Part shown: one piece after another, positions 24,697 to 33,542 of the stretch
Layout: the number at the start of each line of letters is the position of its first letter
How positions within the stretch are numbered: position 1 is the first letter of the stretch
NCBI GenBank assembly: GCA_021648125.1
Contig: JAKITK010000016.1
Location: forward strand, 1-57,013
DNA from: Lysobacterales bacterium
GTDB lineage: Bacteria; Pseudomonadota; Gammaproteobacteria; Xanthomonadales; SZUA-36
Direction of reading: 5' to 3'
Length of the DNA: 57,013 nucleotides
Notes under the pieces: generated by a model
What the model was told of the DNA's origin: nothing
Database searches by the model: none
What the model saw: only the letters and a program-made list of their open reading frames with translations
Translations under genes and position numbers: made by a program

Positions 24697-27600
24697 ATGA
24701 ACAAATATGTTTTTAAATACGGTCGCTTAATCGGCGCCAGAATTGCGATTGCCTTTATGTGTGTGATGGTAACGCTTCCCGCACAGGCAGCCAGTTTTAC
24801 TCTGGGAGACCCAGCTCCGTTTCATCTCTCACCCGGGGATCATTTTCGTATTCCCATTTCGGGAGGCATGTTCTCTGGTGTAGGTGATGTCGAGGTTCGC
24901 TTTACGCCCCTAGGAGGCGGCGCGCCGACCAATCAGGTGCCGGAAGACATTGTGACAAACATGTCTGTTGGAGTGCGTGTTCCTACAGGTTTAGCGGTTG
25001 GACAGTACACTGTCAAAGTTATCATCTCGAGTGTAGAAAATGACCCTGCAGATGCCAATATATGGGTGCGGGAACGCCCCTTTCAATTTGTGATTAAACC
25101 TTCACAATATGCGCCTTTTCCCATTGATAACGACTACAAAGATGCCGATTTCGGTGATGTCAATAACGATGGATTCCTGGATATTTTTGAAGCCAACAGT
25201 GAAACGAACGAAAATATTGATAGCTTACTGATTAATCAGCTTGGTCGTACACCGGGGGCAGCGGACTGTCCCAACGATTTCTGTGATCAAACAGTCTCTC
25301 AGTTTGAAAATACTGTCACTGGTCTTGCGGCCAACCGACGAACCTATGATGCTGACCTGGTTGACCTGGATTTGGATGGTGATCTGGATTTAGTGCGCAT
25401 TGACGGACACGATACACAGGTTCCAGTGCGAATTTTTATCAATGATGGTAGTGGGAATTTTACCGATAGAACTATCACCCGGGCCGGAATCGGATCTGCG
25501 TTATTGCCTCCCTTAACGGATATACTCGACACCTTAGGCGGAGGTAATGTAGCCGAAGTTGATTCGGGTGATGTCAACGGCGATGGTAAGCCAGACCTCA
25601 TCTTATGCCATTGGAGCGGTAGTGGAAAGAATGTCTTGCTGCTAAACCAACTCTCTACGAGCGGCGGTTTTGAGATTGCCAACAGCGCCTGTGGTGGTGG
25701 CGGAGAGGATGCGTTTTGCCAAATAGCTGCGAATACAAATCGAGGGTGCGCCTTTGGTCATTTTAACAACGACACCCTGCTCGATATAATTTTGCCAACG
25801 CGGGAGTCTACTGCCTCTGATATCGTACTGATCAATAATGGCAACAATGGCTCCGGTATACCGCAGTTTACCGTACGTACCGACTGGGTAACTGGCCCTG
25901 CACCAGGTTTTGGCTCTCCACAAAATGCGCAAGCCGGGGATCTTAAGGTTGCTGACCTGGACGGTGACGGGGATGCTGATGTTGTTATCGGAAGTCCTTG
26001 GACTACCGAAGGGCGCATTCTTTGGAATGATAATAATACGCGCCTGGTCGAGTTGGCAGCTGATCGTTATCCAGTACCAGTTAGAGGTTATGATGCCACC
26101 ATTGCTGACCTGGATCGGGATGGCGACATGGATATAATTTACGCACGCTATGGTGGGCAAAATGCCGTGCTTATTAATCGTGGCGGCGCAGATGCCAACC
26201 TGCAGTACGAATTGGCGGATATTGGCGATACATGGTCGGAAACACCGAACTTTCAGCTTTCAGTGAGTGCCGGCGACTATGATCTCGATGGTGATCTGGA
26301 CTTAGTCACAGGTGGTTTTGCGGAAGTTAGGCTATGGGAAAGTAACCTATTCGATCAACCGGGAGAGGAGCGCGATTGGGTCTTTGTACTCGACCGAACC
26401 CGCAGCATGATCTCCGGCGGTAGAGACTTTTTTGAACCCGCAAAAAATGTGCTGAAAACATTCCTCGCACAGCGCCGAGCAGGCGACCAGGCTGGATTGG
26501 TCACTTATGACTACACCGGAACGGACAACAACAATCCCAATGCGGCGGATGATGTGAATAAGGCTCAGGTAGAGAGTCAGGTCGGGGACAGAACGATTGC
26601 GCAACTTCAGAATGATGTAGAAGCCCTGAGTATCGGTTCTTGCACTGGCCAATGCACCGCCATTGGCTGGGCCATAAAAACCGGCAAGGAAGTGGCGCAA
26701 ATGGCGCCTGACCATGAGCGGGAAAAAGTGATGGTGTTATTGACCGATGGCCGTCAGAACCAGAGTCCCCACCCGGATACCATCATTCCAAGCATTCCAA
26801 GCAACATACTCTTGTATACCATTGCCTTGGGTTCCAATACTGATGACCGCATGTTGTCGGCTCTGGCAACCAACGGCGGCAAATTTTATTTCGCCGGTCG
26901 TAGTTCTGATTACGCCAGTGTGCAAAGTGCTTTACGGGAGATAGATAACGATTTGGAGGCCCATGCCACCGGTAAGCAACCCCTTTTGCCGATACAGTCT
27001 TTGCGCTGGGCAAAAGGCTTGAATGCCACGCTAGCCAAATCGCCGATGTTAGCCCAAAACCGCTTAGGTAATAACGATTTATTGGTGGGGGTCGATAACA
27101 ACTCTAGCTACTTCATTGTTGATCCAGCAGATAGCCAGGTACGCTTTACTCTGAGCTGGCGCAATAGTGATGATAGCGCTCGAATGATTCTTGTGGATCC
27201 AAAAGGTAGAACTCACCCCATAGCGGGAGATGAGCTGCACCGAGAGCGTCGCGGTGATAAGTCTCATGTGATTGAAGTACTAGATCCTTTGAGTGGGGTT
27301 TGGCGCGTTCAGCAACAAATCAGTCCAAACTCAGGGCCCGCCAAGTTAACCGCGATGGCTTCCAGTGAATTGCGATTATCTGTTAAACCAGAGTATCCAC
27401 TGATTTATGTCGGTGAGCCGCTAGTACTTATTGCCACTCTACCCGGCGCAGTTGCAGGAATGCGCGCTCAGGTGAGAATTATAAGTCCGAGTAAAGTAGA
27501 AACTGTTATCACTGGGAGTGTAATTGATGATAATCAGATCTATTTTAACTACCCTGAAATGACGGAGCCGGGTTCCTATAATGTAGAGGTGGTGGTAGTC

Positions 27601-28464
27601 GGCCCGTCTAATCGACCCTTTATCCGTACTTGGCAATCGGCTATATATGTAGCGCAGCCTACGCCAAATGAAGTCGATTTGCGGACCGCCGAACTCAGTT
27701 TGGATCAAACTGAGTTATTGGCTGATGGTAGTGCAAGCGCAACTGCAAGCGTTCAACTGAAGCGTCGTGATGGAGCACCTTTGAGCGGAGCCAAAGTTTC
27801 ATTTCTCGCACAGGGTGCAAGAATGTCCGGGGTGGTAACCGATCATGGTGATGGCAGTTATAGTCAGACCTTGGTCGCTGGTAAGCGCTCAGGAGAAGGA
27901 TGGCTTATGGTGCGGGTGGGTCTTACCCGACTGTCTGATCAGGTGAAATTTAGCTTGTTAGCGGGTGTGGTTGATTCAGACAAGAGTAGTTTCGATCTGT
28001 TGGTTGGGCCGACGCAACTATGTAGCAATCAACGCGGACGGTCAGCGGTACAAGTGATGCCCATAGATAGTAATGGAAATGCTATTTTGGGCGCCACAGT
28101 TACGATCGAAAAGATCTCCGGGTCGAATCTACAATGGGATGGCCCCGTTATCGAAAGTGGTCGTTTCTATCAGCGTACATTCTGGGGCCCTGGGAAAGCA
28201 GGTGCCTACACATTTTCTGCCAAAGTGAATGGTGTGGAGCTTGGGAAAACTGTTGTGCTACAGGTATTTGACCCAGACTCGCCGGAAGGGCAGAAGCTCG
28301 CCTGTGTTGCTGTTGAAGGACCGGGAGGCGAAGATCATCACCCCCCTGTGATCGACAAAGAGCACCCTTGGTATTGGTATCTATTGCTAATTGTCTTGCT
28401 ACTACTACTGGTTATATGGTGGCTGTATAGGCGACGCTCCAGCCATCATATACCGCATGCGTAG
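24697..28464 (+). CDS. Membrane-anchored FG-GAP beta-propeller / von Willebrand A protein
   Basis: 1255 residues. Signal peptide ending VTLPAQA. A beta domain comes first, then seven FG-GAP units with calcium loops (DVNNDGFLDI, DLDLDGDLDL, DVNGDGKPDL, HFNNDTLLDI, DLDGDGDADV, DLDRDGDMDI, DYDLDGDLDL; about 145-545), enough for one seven-bladed propeller. A vWA domain follows (about 555-770) with the MIDAS VLDRTRSM (DxTxS) and VMVLLTDGRQNQ. Ig-like beta domains follow (to about 1190). The C-terminus is a membrane helix, WYWYLLLIVLLLLLVIWWLY, and a basic RRRSSHH tail, so it is anchored C-terminally with its body in the periplasm. The start at 24697 has AAAGGAGAGGAT upstream. It overlaps the next gene by eight bases. 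Probably a metal-dependent adhesion or scaffold protein. Confidence 0.85.
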   Translation: MNKYVFKYGRLIGARIAIAFMCVMVTLPAQAASFTLGDPAPFHLSPGDHFRIPISGGMFSGVGDVEVRFTPLGGGAPTNQVPEDIVTNMSVGVRVPTGLAVGQYTVKVIISSVENDPADANIWVRERPFQFVIKPSQYAPFPIDNDYKDADFGDVNNDGFLDIFEANSETNENIDSLLINQLGRTPGAADCPNDFCDQTVSQFENTVTGLAANRRTYDADLVDLDLDGDLDLVRIDGHDTQVPVRIFINDGSGNFTDRTITRAGIGSALLPPLTDILDTLGGGNVAEVDSGDVNGDGKPDLILCHWSGSGKNVLLLNQLSTSGGFEIANSACGGGGEDAFCQIAANTNRGCAFGHFNNDTLLDIILPTRESTASDIVLINNGNNGSGIPQFTVRTDWVTGPAPGFGSPQNAQAGDLKVADLDGDGDADVVIGSPWTTEGRILWNDNNTRLVELAADRYPVPVRGYDATIADLDRDGDMDIIYARYGGQNAVLINRGGADANLQYELADIGDTWSETPNFQLSVSAGDYDLDGDLDLVTGGFAEVRLWESNLFDQPGEERDWVFVLDRTRSMISGGRDFFEPAKNVLKTFLAQRRAGDQAGLVTYDYTGTDNNNPNAADDVNKAQVESQVGDRTIAQLQNDVEALSIGSCTGQCTAIGWAIKTGKEVAQMAPDHEREKVMVLLTDGRQNQSPHPDTIIPSIPSNILLYTIALGSNTDDRMLSALATNGGKFYFAGRSSDYASVQSALREIDNDLEAHATGKQPLLPIQSLRWAKGLNATLAKSPMLAQNRLGNNDLLVGVDNNSSYFIVDPADSQVRFTLSWRNSDDSARMILVDPKGRTHPIAGDELHRERRGDKSHVIEVLDPLSGVWRVQQQISPNSGPAKLTAMASSELRLSVKPEYPLIYVGEPLVLIATLPGAVAGMRAQVRIISPSKVETVITGSVIDDNQIYFNYPEMTEPGSYNVEVVVVGPSNRPFIRTWQSAIYVAQPTPNEVDLRTAELSLDQTELLADGSASATASVQLKRRDGAPLSGAKVSFLAQGARMSGVVTDHGDGSYSQTLVAGKRSGEGWLMVRVGLTRLSDQVKFSLLAGVVDSDKSSFDLLVGPTQLCSNQRGRSAVQVMPIDSNGNAILGATVTIEKISGSNLQWDGPVIESGRFYQRTFWGPGKAGAYTFSAKVNGVELGKTVVLQVFDPDSPEGQKLACVAVEGPGGEDHHPPVIDKEHPWYWYLLLIVLLLLLVIWWLYRRRSSHHIPHA

Positions 28465-30118
28465 AGCCACCTTTGGTGCGTTAATACTAGTCTATCTGGT
28501 GAGTTGCGAACGCGTACCGCCGCCGCCGTCCGGTTTAATTGATGTGACGGCGGCGAGTGGAATAACGCGTTCCACTTGGTCAGGAGGTAAGAATAAACAC
28601 CACATTCGGGAGAGTTTGGGGCAGGGAGCGTGTTGGATTGACTATGACCGGGATGGAGATTCCGATCTATTGGTTCTAAACGGTGGCCACGAAGTCCGAG
28701 CAAGTTATGCAGGATCCGAAAACCTGTTGAACGCTTGGCAATTCTACATAAATCAGGACGGTAAATTCAAGGATGCGACCAAACAGGTTGGGTTGCATCT
28801 GCGAGCCTGGGGTTTGGGCTGCGCTGTTGGCGATATTGATCAAGACGGTTTCGCAGACCTGTTTGTTACCACGGCTGTTGGGCCAAACCGCCTATTCCGT
28901 AATCGTGGAGATGGACGCTTTGAGGACTGGACATCCAGATCCGGTGTTGGTAGTGACTTATTATCTACCAGCGCCGCGTTTGGTGATCTGGATAATGATG
29001 GCGATCTGGACTTGGTTGTAGCGACCTATTTGGATGAGTCAAGCTACGATGCAAAAGGAGAACTCTGTAAATGGAAGGGTATGCAGGTTATGTGTGGCCC
29101 CAAGGGTTATCGTGCTCTCGACGACCTTCTATACCTGAATGACGGATATGGGCGTTTCCAGCAAAGCAAAGCGCTAGCTGGTTATCCAGGCTATGGTCTC
29201 GGTGTGGTACTTTTTGATGCTGATGGAGATGGTGATAGCGATATATTTATTGCCAATGATTCCAGCCCTAACCACCTTTTTCTGAATCAGGGAAGTGGGC
29301 AATTTATTGAATCAGGACTAGCCTCAGGAACGGCATTGAGCCATACGGGCGCATCCCAGGCTGGTATGGGAGTTGATGTAAACGATTTAGATGGGGATGG
29401 GCTACTGGATATTGTAGTCACTAACTTCTCGGACGATATTCATAATTTTTACCATGCAGATGGTCGGGGCTACTTTTCTGAGTGGTCTAATCGTTCAGGC
29501 CTGGCAGTTGCCTCATTCAGCAAACTCGGCTGGTCCGTTTTGCTTGAAGACTTTGATCTAGATGGTGATGTAGATGTTTTTACTACCAATGGCCATGTGT
29601 ACCCACAAGTGGATGCACAGGATGTAAATACAACTTACTTACAAGCTATACAATTACTCTTCAATGACGGTAAAGGCAACCTTCATGAAGATATTGATAA
29701 GCTGGGAATGATAGCAAATGTCCCGATGGCTGGCCGAGGAGCGGCAGCCGCAGATTTTGACGGTGATGGCGACATGGATGTGGTAGTAGTTCGCGATGGC
29801 GAGCCACCCTTATTGCTTCGCAATGACATTCCAACGAATGAGACTCACTGGATAAAAATTCGTTTGGCGGGTCAACGAAGCAACAAAGAGGGTATTGGTG
29901 CTCGAGTTGAACTTGAAGCAAGCGGTGTGCTCCAAGTGCGGGAAATGCGTCGTAGTCGCGGCTACCTATCGGGTGGAGAGGCCATTTTGTTGTTCGGTCT
30001 TGGAAGTAGTACACAGGTTGAACGGTTAACAGTGCATTGGCCAGGGGGTGACCAACAGGTACTTACCAACCTTGAGGTTGACAGAGAATGGAAGATCACT
30101 GAGACTGCCGAGGAGTGA
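28457..30118 (+). CDS. CRTAC1-like FG-GAP/ASPIC-UnbV lipoprotein (1)
   Basis: 553 residues. Lipobox LVSC gives Cys16, so the mature protein is probably an outer- or inner-membrane lipoprotein. Seven FG-GAP calcium loops are visible (DYDRDGDSDL, DIDQDGFADL, DLDNDGDLDL, DADGDGDSDI, DLDGDGLLDI, DFDLDGDVDV, DFDGDGDMDV), then a C-terminal ASPIC/UnbV domain: LLRNDIPTNETHWIKIRLAG, EGIGARVELEASG, EMRRSRGYLSGGEAILLFGLG, VHWPGGDQQVL. This architecture defines the bacterial CRTAC1 family, whose molecular function is not established. The start at MRRATFGALI overlaps the preceding gene by eight bases. A paralogue is encoded at 36225-38015. Confidence 0.87.
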   Translation: MRRATFGALILVYLVSCERVPPPPSGLIDVTAASGITRSTWSGGKNKHHIRESLGQGACWIDYDRDGDSDLLVLNGGHEVRASYAGSENLLNAWQFYINQDGKFKDATKQVGLHLRAWGLGCAVGDIDQDGFADLFVTTAVGPNRLFRNRGDGRFEDWTSRSGVGSDLLSTSAAFGDLDNDGDLDLVVATYLDESSYDAKGELCKWKGMQVMCGPKGYRALDDLLYLNDGYGRFQQSKALAGYPGYGLGVVLFDADGDGDSDIFIANDSSPNHLFLNQGSGQFIESGLASGTALSHTGASQAGMGVDVNDLDGDGLLDIVVTNFSDDIHNFYHADGRGYFSEWSNRSGLAVASFSKLGWSVLLEDFDLDGDVDVFTTNGHVYPQVDAQDVNTTYLQAIQLLFNDGKGNLHEDIDKLGMIANVPMAGRGAAAADFDGDGDMDVVVVRDGEPPLLLRNDIPTNETHWIKIRLAGQRSNKEGIGARVELEASGVLQVREMRRSRGYLSGGEAILLFGLGSSTQVERLTVHWPGGDQQVLTNLEVDREWKITETAEE

Positions 30119-30218
30119 CAAGAGGTGGCGAGTTGGTGCCCTCACCTTCCTGAGATAAGAGTGAAAATTTCGTAAGAGCAGTACACTAATTTTAAGCTCC
30201 ATAGGACAGGAATTGAAA

Positions 30219-33200
30219 ATGAAAATATTACAATGGGTGCTTTCTGCCTTTGCTACCTTGGTTCTTGTGTGTTTTACTGCTCCAGTTCTTTCAAATCAGA
30301 CTACTGGTAAGGACTATATCAACCCATCCCATGCCGATAGGCAGCAAGAATTGATACGCTTGCGCAGTGAGCTCTTAGCACATTACGAAAACGGTTTTTT
30401 TGATAAAGCACACCAACGGGCAAAAGAGGCTTTTGCGCTGAATAGCAAGAGCGCTGTGGAGAAGTACAATCTAGCTGTTATACAGTACAAACTTGGAGAA
30501 TTTGGCAAAAGTAAAAAAATATTGCTAGAGCTAACTGCTCCAGGCGAGGCTATCCCACAAGCTCATTATTTACTAGGTCTTACTTTTAAACAGCAAGGAG
30601 AAGCACCACGGGCTTTTGAAAGTTTTTTGCGTTTTAAACGCTTAATGTCAAGCGAACCAGCAGTCTATTTTCAACTGGCCTTATTGTATCGCGAACGGAA
30701 CGACTTTCATCAAGCCAGGCAAGCTTTAATACATGTTTTGCAGATACAACCCGATCACCAGGCAGCTCTGTATCAACTAGCTCAATTACAGCGGCAAACG
30801 CAAGCTACAAAAGCACAGCAATATTCACTGCACGAGTTTAGTCGTTTAAAAGCATCGGAGGCAAATATTCGAAATAAAATAGATTATGATTTTGCCAACA
30901 TTGTAAAACCCATCGTTGTCGCTCACCCCAGGCCAGAATTTAGTACAAAAACTCAGCCCCGTGATTTTGTTTTCAAAATGCAAGCAGGATTAGAGCTTCA
31001 GGATATTCAGGCCTTTAGTTTTTTTGATAAAAACCGTGATGGTATTGATGAACTAATATATGTCGACCGCAATAATCAGTTATTTATTTATTACCCCACC
31101 CTTAACAAATCCGAACCGATAAAATTAAGCGCACTGCCAGATGCGACCACAGTATTTTCAATCCAAATGGAGTATTTTTCTGCCCGAGAATCTGCGCGTA
31201 TCTTGCTGCTCACTAACCAAGGCGTCATATTGAGTGATGCCCTGTCAAACGACGAAGCTAACTGGCAGTGGTTAATCCCAATAAATAATGCCACTGCTCC
31301 TGATCAATCACTCATGCTTGATATCGATCACGATGGCGATCTGGATATTCTTTTTAATCAAGGAGCTGGGCTGTGGCGCAATAAAGGTAATGCGGCCTTT
31401 TTCCACGATGACATTCCGTTTTGGGCCAATGCCGTCACAAACTGGCAGGCGCTTTACAGTGCTGCACTGTATTCGGATTATCGTCTGGATATTATTGGTC
31501 ATGATGACTCCTCTGTGTATTGGTTAAAAGATGGTAAGGGAGGGCAATATAAGGAGTACTTTTTCAAAACTGCTACCAAAGCAAATATTGACTGTATGGC
31601 GTTGGCTGATCTTAACAATGATGGTCTCGAAAGTCTTTTGCTAATTTCAGCCAGACATTCCTTGCTCACCCCTATTGATATAAAAGCTGAACCGGGCGCA
31701 ACCATAGTGAGTGATTTGCCCGATATAGTTAAGTCCCAGGTAAAATATTGCACTGTAGTAGACATAAATAACGATGGCTGGAAGGATGTTTTATTGAGTG
31801 ACAAAAACTCTAATATTGTCTTAATGCTCAATCAACAAAACGACGATTTCCGCTTTATATCATTGACACAAAACAATAATTTGTCGCCGATTCAATCTAT
31901 GCAGGTGAGTGATTACAATGCAGATGGAGCTTTGGATGTAGTTCTGCTCAACAAACGAGGTCAGTTACATGTACTACTAAACCAGTCAGAACCACTAGGA
32001 CGCTCTTTTACGCTTAATCTACAGGGCCAGCGCAGCCCACCTAGCGGTCGCGATACCCTGGTGGATATTCGTCGAGGTTCCCATTACGCCAGATACCGGT
32101 CAAAGGGCAGTAGTTTGCACATTGGTTTAGGCAACTATGATTATGCCGAGGTTTTGAGATTGCAGTGGACCAATGGGTTTATAGAAAATAAACTAAAAGT
32201 AGATTCTGGCCGACATTGGTCCTTTCTTGAATCTGAACGAATTTCTGGATCCTGCCCTACGATTTTCAGTTGGAATGGCGAAGAATTCGAGTTTGTTACC
32301 GATGCCTTCATTAGCGGTCCTATGGGTGTACCAATAAGTCGCGAGAAAAATTTTCCGGTAGATCATGACGAATATATCAAAATCAGCGAAACTCAGTTAC
32401 GCGAAGAAAACGGCTTGTACCAGATCCGTATTACTGAAGAGTTGCGAGAAGCAGTTTTTCTTGACCAGGTGAGGCTCTTGGCCGTGGATTATCCTGAAAG
32501 TATGTCGATGTACCCCAATGAACGCTTAGCGCCGCCACCGTTCCCAGAATTTTCACTGCATTTCATGCAGCAGGCAACAGCTCCCTTCCCTGCTATTGAT
32601 CAAAACGGCAAAGATGTCAGCCGGGTTATTGCAGAAGCCGATGGCGATTATGCGCCAATTCTTGAGCCAATGATATACACCGGCCTGGCACGGGAAAATA
32701 GCATAGAATTTAGTTTGAGCAACGAGATGTTGCAAAGTAAGCACTTGCGTCTGTTTTTAACCGGTTGGTTCTATTATTTCGATTCCACATCGATGCAATC
32801 ATTATTTCAACGCGATGATTTATCTATTGTCTGGCCTCAGGTACAAGCATTAATGCCCTCAGGTGAATGGAAAACTCTGGCCTATACTGGCATTCCTCCG
32901 GGCAAGCGCAAAACCGTGGTGGTAGATTTAAGTGGCAAGCTGCCTGACAAAGTGCGCAAGTTACGAGTGTGGAGCAATATTGAGCTCTATTGGGATCAAA
33001 TTCTTATTGATATTTCCGCTCCAATGGATGTTGAGCCTGTGCTGCATACTGTACCACTGATGCAAGCTGCTCTCAGATTCAGGGGTTTTTCTGAATGGAT
33101 AGAGCCAATAGAACGCTCAAAGCCTGAGATATTTAACTACCAGAATGTGACTTATAAGGCTTTCTGGAACCCCTTAAAAGGGTCTTATACTCGCTACGGA

Positions 33201-33542
33201 AACGTTGAAGAATTGCTGGCTAGAGAGGATAGCCTCATGGTTGTGATGGGTTCAGGTGATGAAGTAGTATTGAGTTTTTCCGCTGATATTGAACTGCCAA
33301 AACTAGGCTGGCGGCGCGAATTTTTATTATATCTGAACGGCTTTGTAAAAGACGGGGATAAATATACCGCCAGTGATGGGCAGTTAGCCCCACTACCTTA
33401 TGCGGGAATGACGCAATATCCTTATCCAAGGGATCAAAGCGTTAGCGAAATATTTTCAAGGGATGACTACCGTGAGTACATAAAAAACTACCAAACGCGC
33501 AAGCCGTTAACTTTTACCGGCCCTTCTTTAGATGAAAATTAA
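30219..33542 (+). CDS. TPR / FG-GAP / ASPIC protein with large C-terminal domain
   Basis: 1107 residues. Signal peptide (VLSAFATLVLVCFTAPVLS). TPRs at about 45-210 (FFDKAHQRAKEAFALN, YNLAVIQYKLGEFGKSKKILLEL, YFQLALLYRERNDFHQARQALIHVL). An FG-GAP propeller spans about 250-595 (DKNRDGIDEL, DIDHDGDLDI, DLNNDGLESL, DINNDGWKDV, DYNADGALDV). An ASPIC-like segment follows (GRDTLVDIRRGSHYARYRSKGS, LRLQWTNGFIE). A further 430-residue region starts at SCPTIFSWNGEEFEFVTDAF and contains ITEELREAVFLDQVRLLAVDYP; similar tails occur, as far as I recall, in large acidobacterial and planctomycete proteins. The start at 30219 is chosen from AGGA spacing; TTG at 30213 is possible. It overlaps the cytochrome gene by eleven bases. 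Confidence 0.82.
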   Translation: MKILQWVLSAFATLVLVCFTAPVLSNQTTGKDYINPSHADRQQELIRLRSELLAHYENGFFDKAHQRAKEAFALNSKSAVEKYNLAVIQYKLGEFGKSKKILLELTAPGEAIPQAHYLLGLTFKQQGEAPRAFESFLRFKRLMSSEPAVYFQLALLYRERNDFHQARQALIHVLQIQPDHQAALYQLAQLQRQTQATKAQQYSLHEFSRLKASEANIRNKIDYDFANIVKPIVVAHPRPEFSTKTQPRDFVFKMQAGLELQDIQAFSFFDKNRDGIDELIYVDRNNQLFIYYPTLNKSEPIKLSALPDATTVFSIQMEYFSARESARILLLTNQGVILSDALSNDEANWQWLIPINNATAPDQSLMLDIDHDGDLDILFNQGAGLWRNKGNAAFFHDDIPFWANAVTNWQALYSAALYSDYRLDIIGHDDSSVYWLKDGKGGQYKEYFFKTATKANIDCMALADLNNDGLESLLLISARHSLLTPIDIKAEPGATIVSDLPDIVKSQVKYCTVVDINNDGWKDVLLSDKNSNIVLMLNQQNDDFRFISLTQNNNLSPIQSMQVSDYNADGALDVVLLNKRGQLHVLLNQSEPLGRSFTLNLQGQRSPPSGRDTLVDIRRGSHYARYRSKGSSLHIGLGNYDYAEVLRLQWTNGFIENKLKVDSGRHWSFLESERISGSCPTIFSWNGEEFEFVTDAFISGPMGVPISREKNFPVDHDEYIKISETQLREENGLYQIRITEELREAVFLDQVRLLAVDYPESMSMYPNERLAPPPFPEFSLHFMQQATAPFPAIDQNGKDVSRVIAEADGDYAPILEPMIYTGLARENSIEFSLSNEMLQSKHLRLFLTGWFYYFDSTSMQSLFQRDDLSIVWPQVQALMPSGEWKTLAYTGIPPGKRKTVVVDLSGKLPDKVRKLRVWSNIELYWDQILIDISAPMDVEPVLHTVPLMQAALRFRGFSEWIEPIERSKPEIFNYQNVTYKAFWNPLKGSYTRYGNVEELLAREDSLMVVMGSGDEVVLSFSADIELPKLGWRREFLLYLNGFVKDGDKYTASDGQLAPLPYAGMTQYPYPRDQSVSEIFSRDDYREYIKNYQTRKPLTFTGPSLDEN

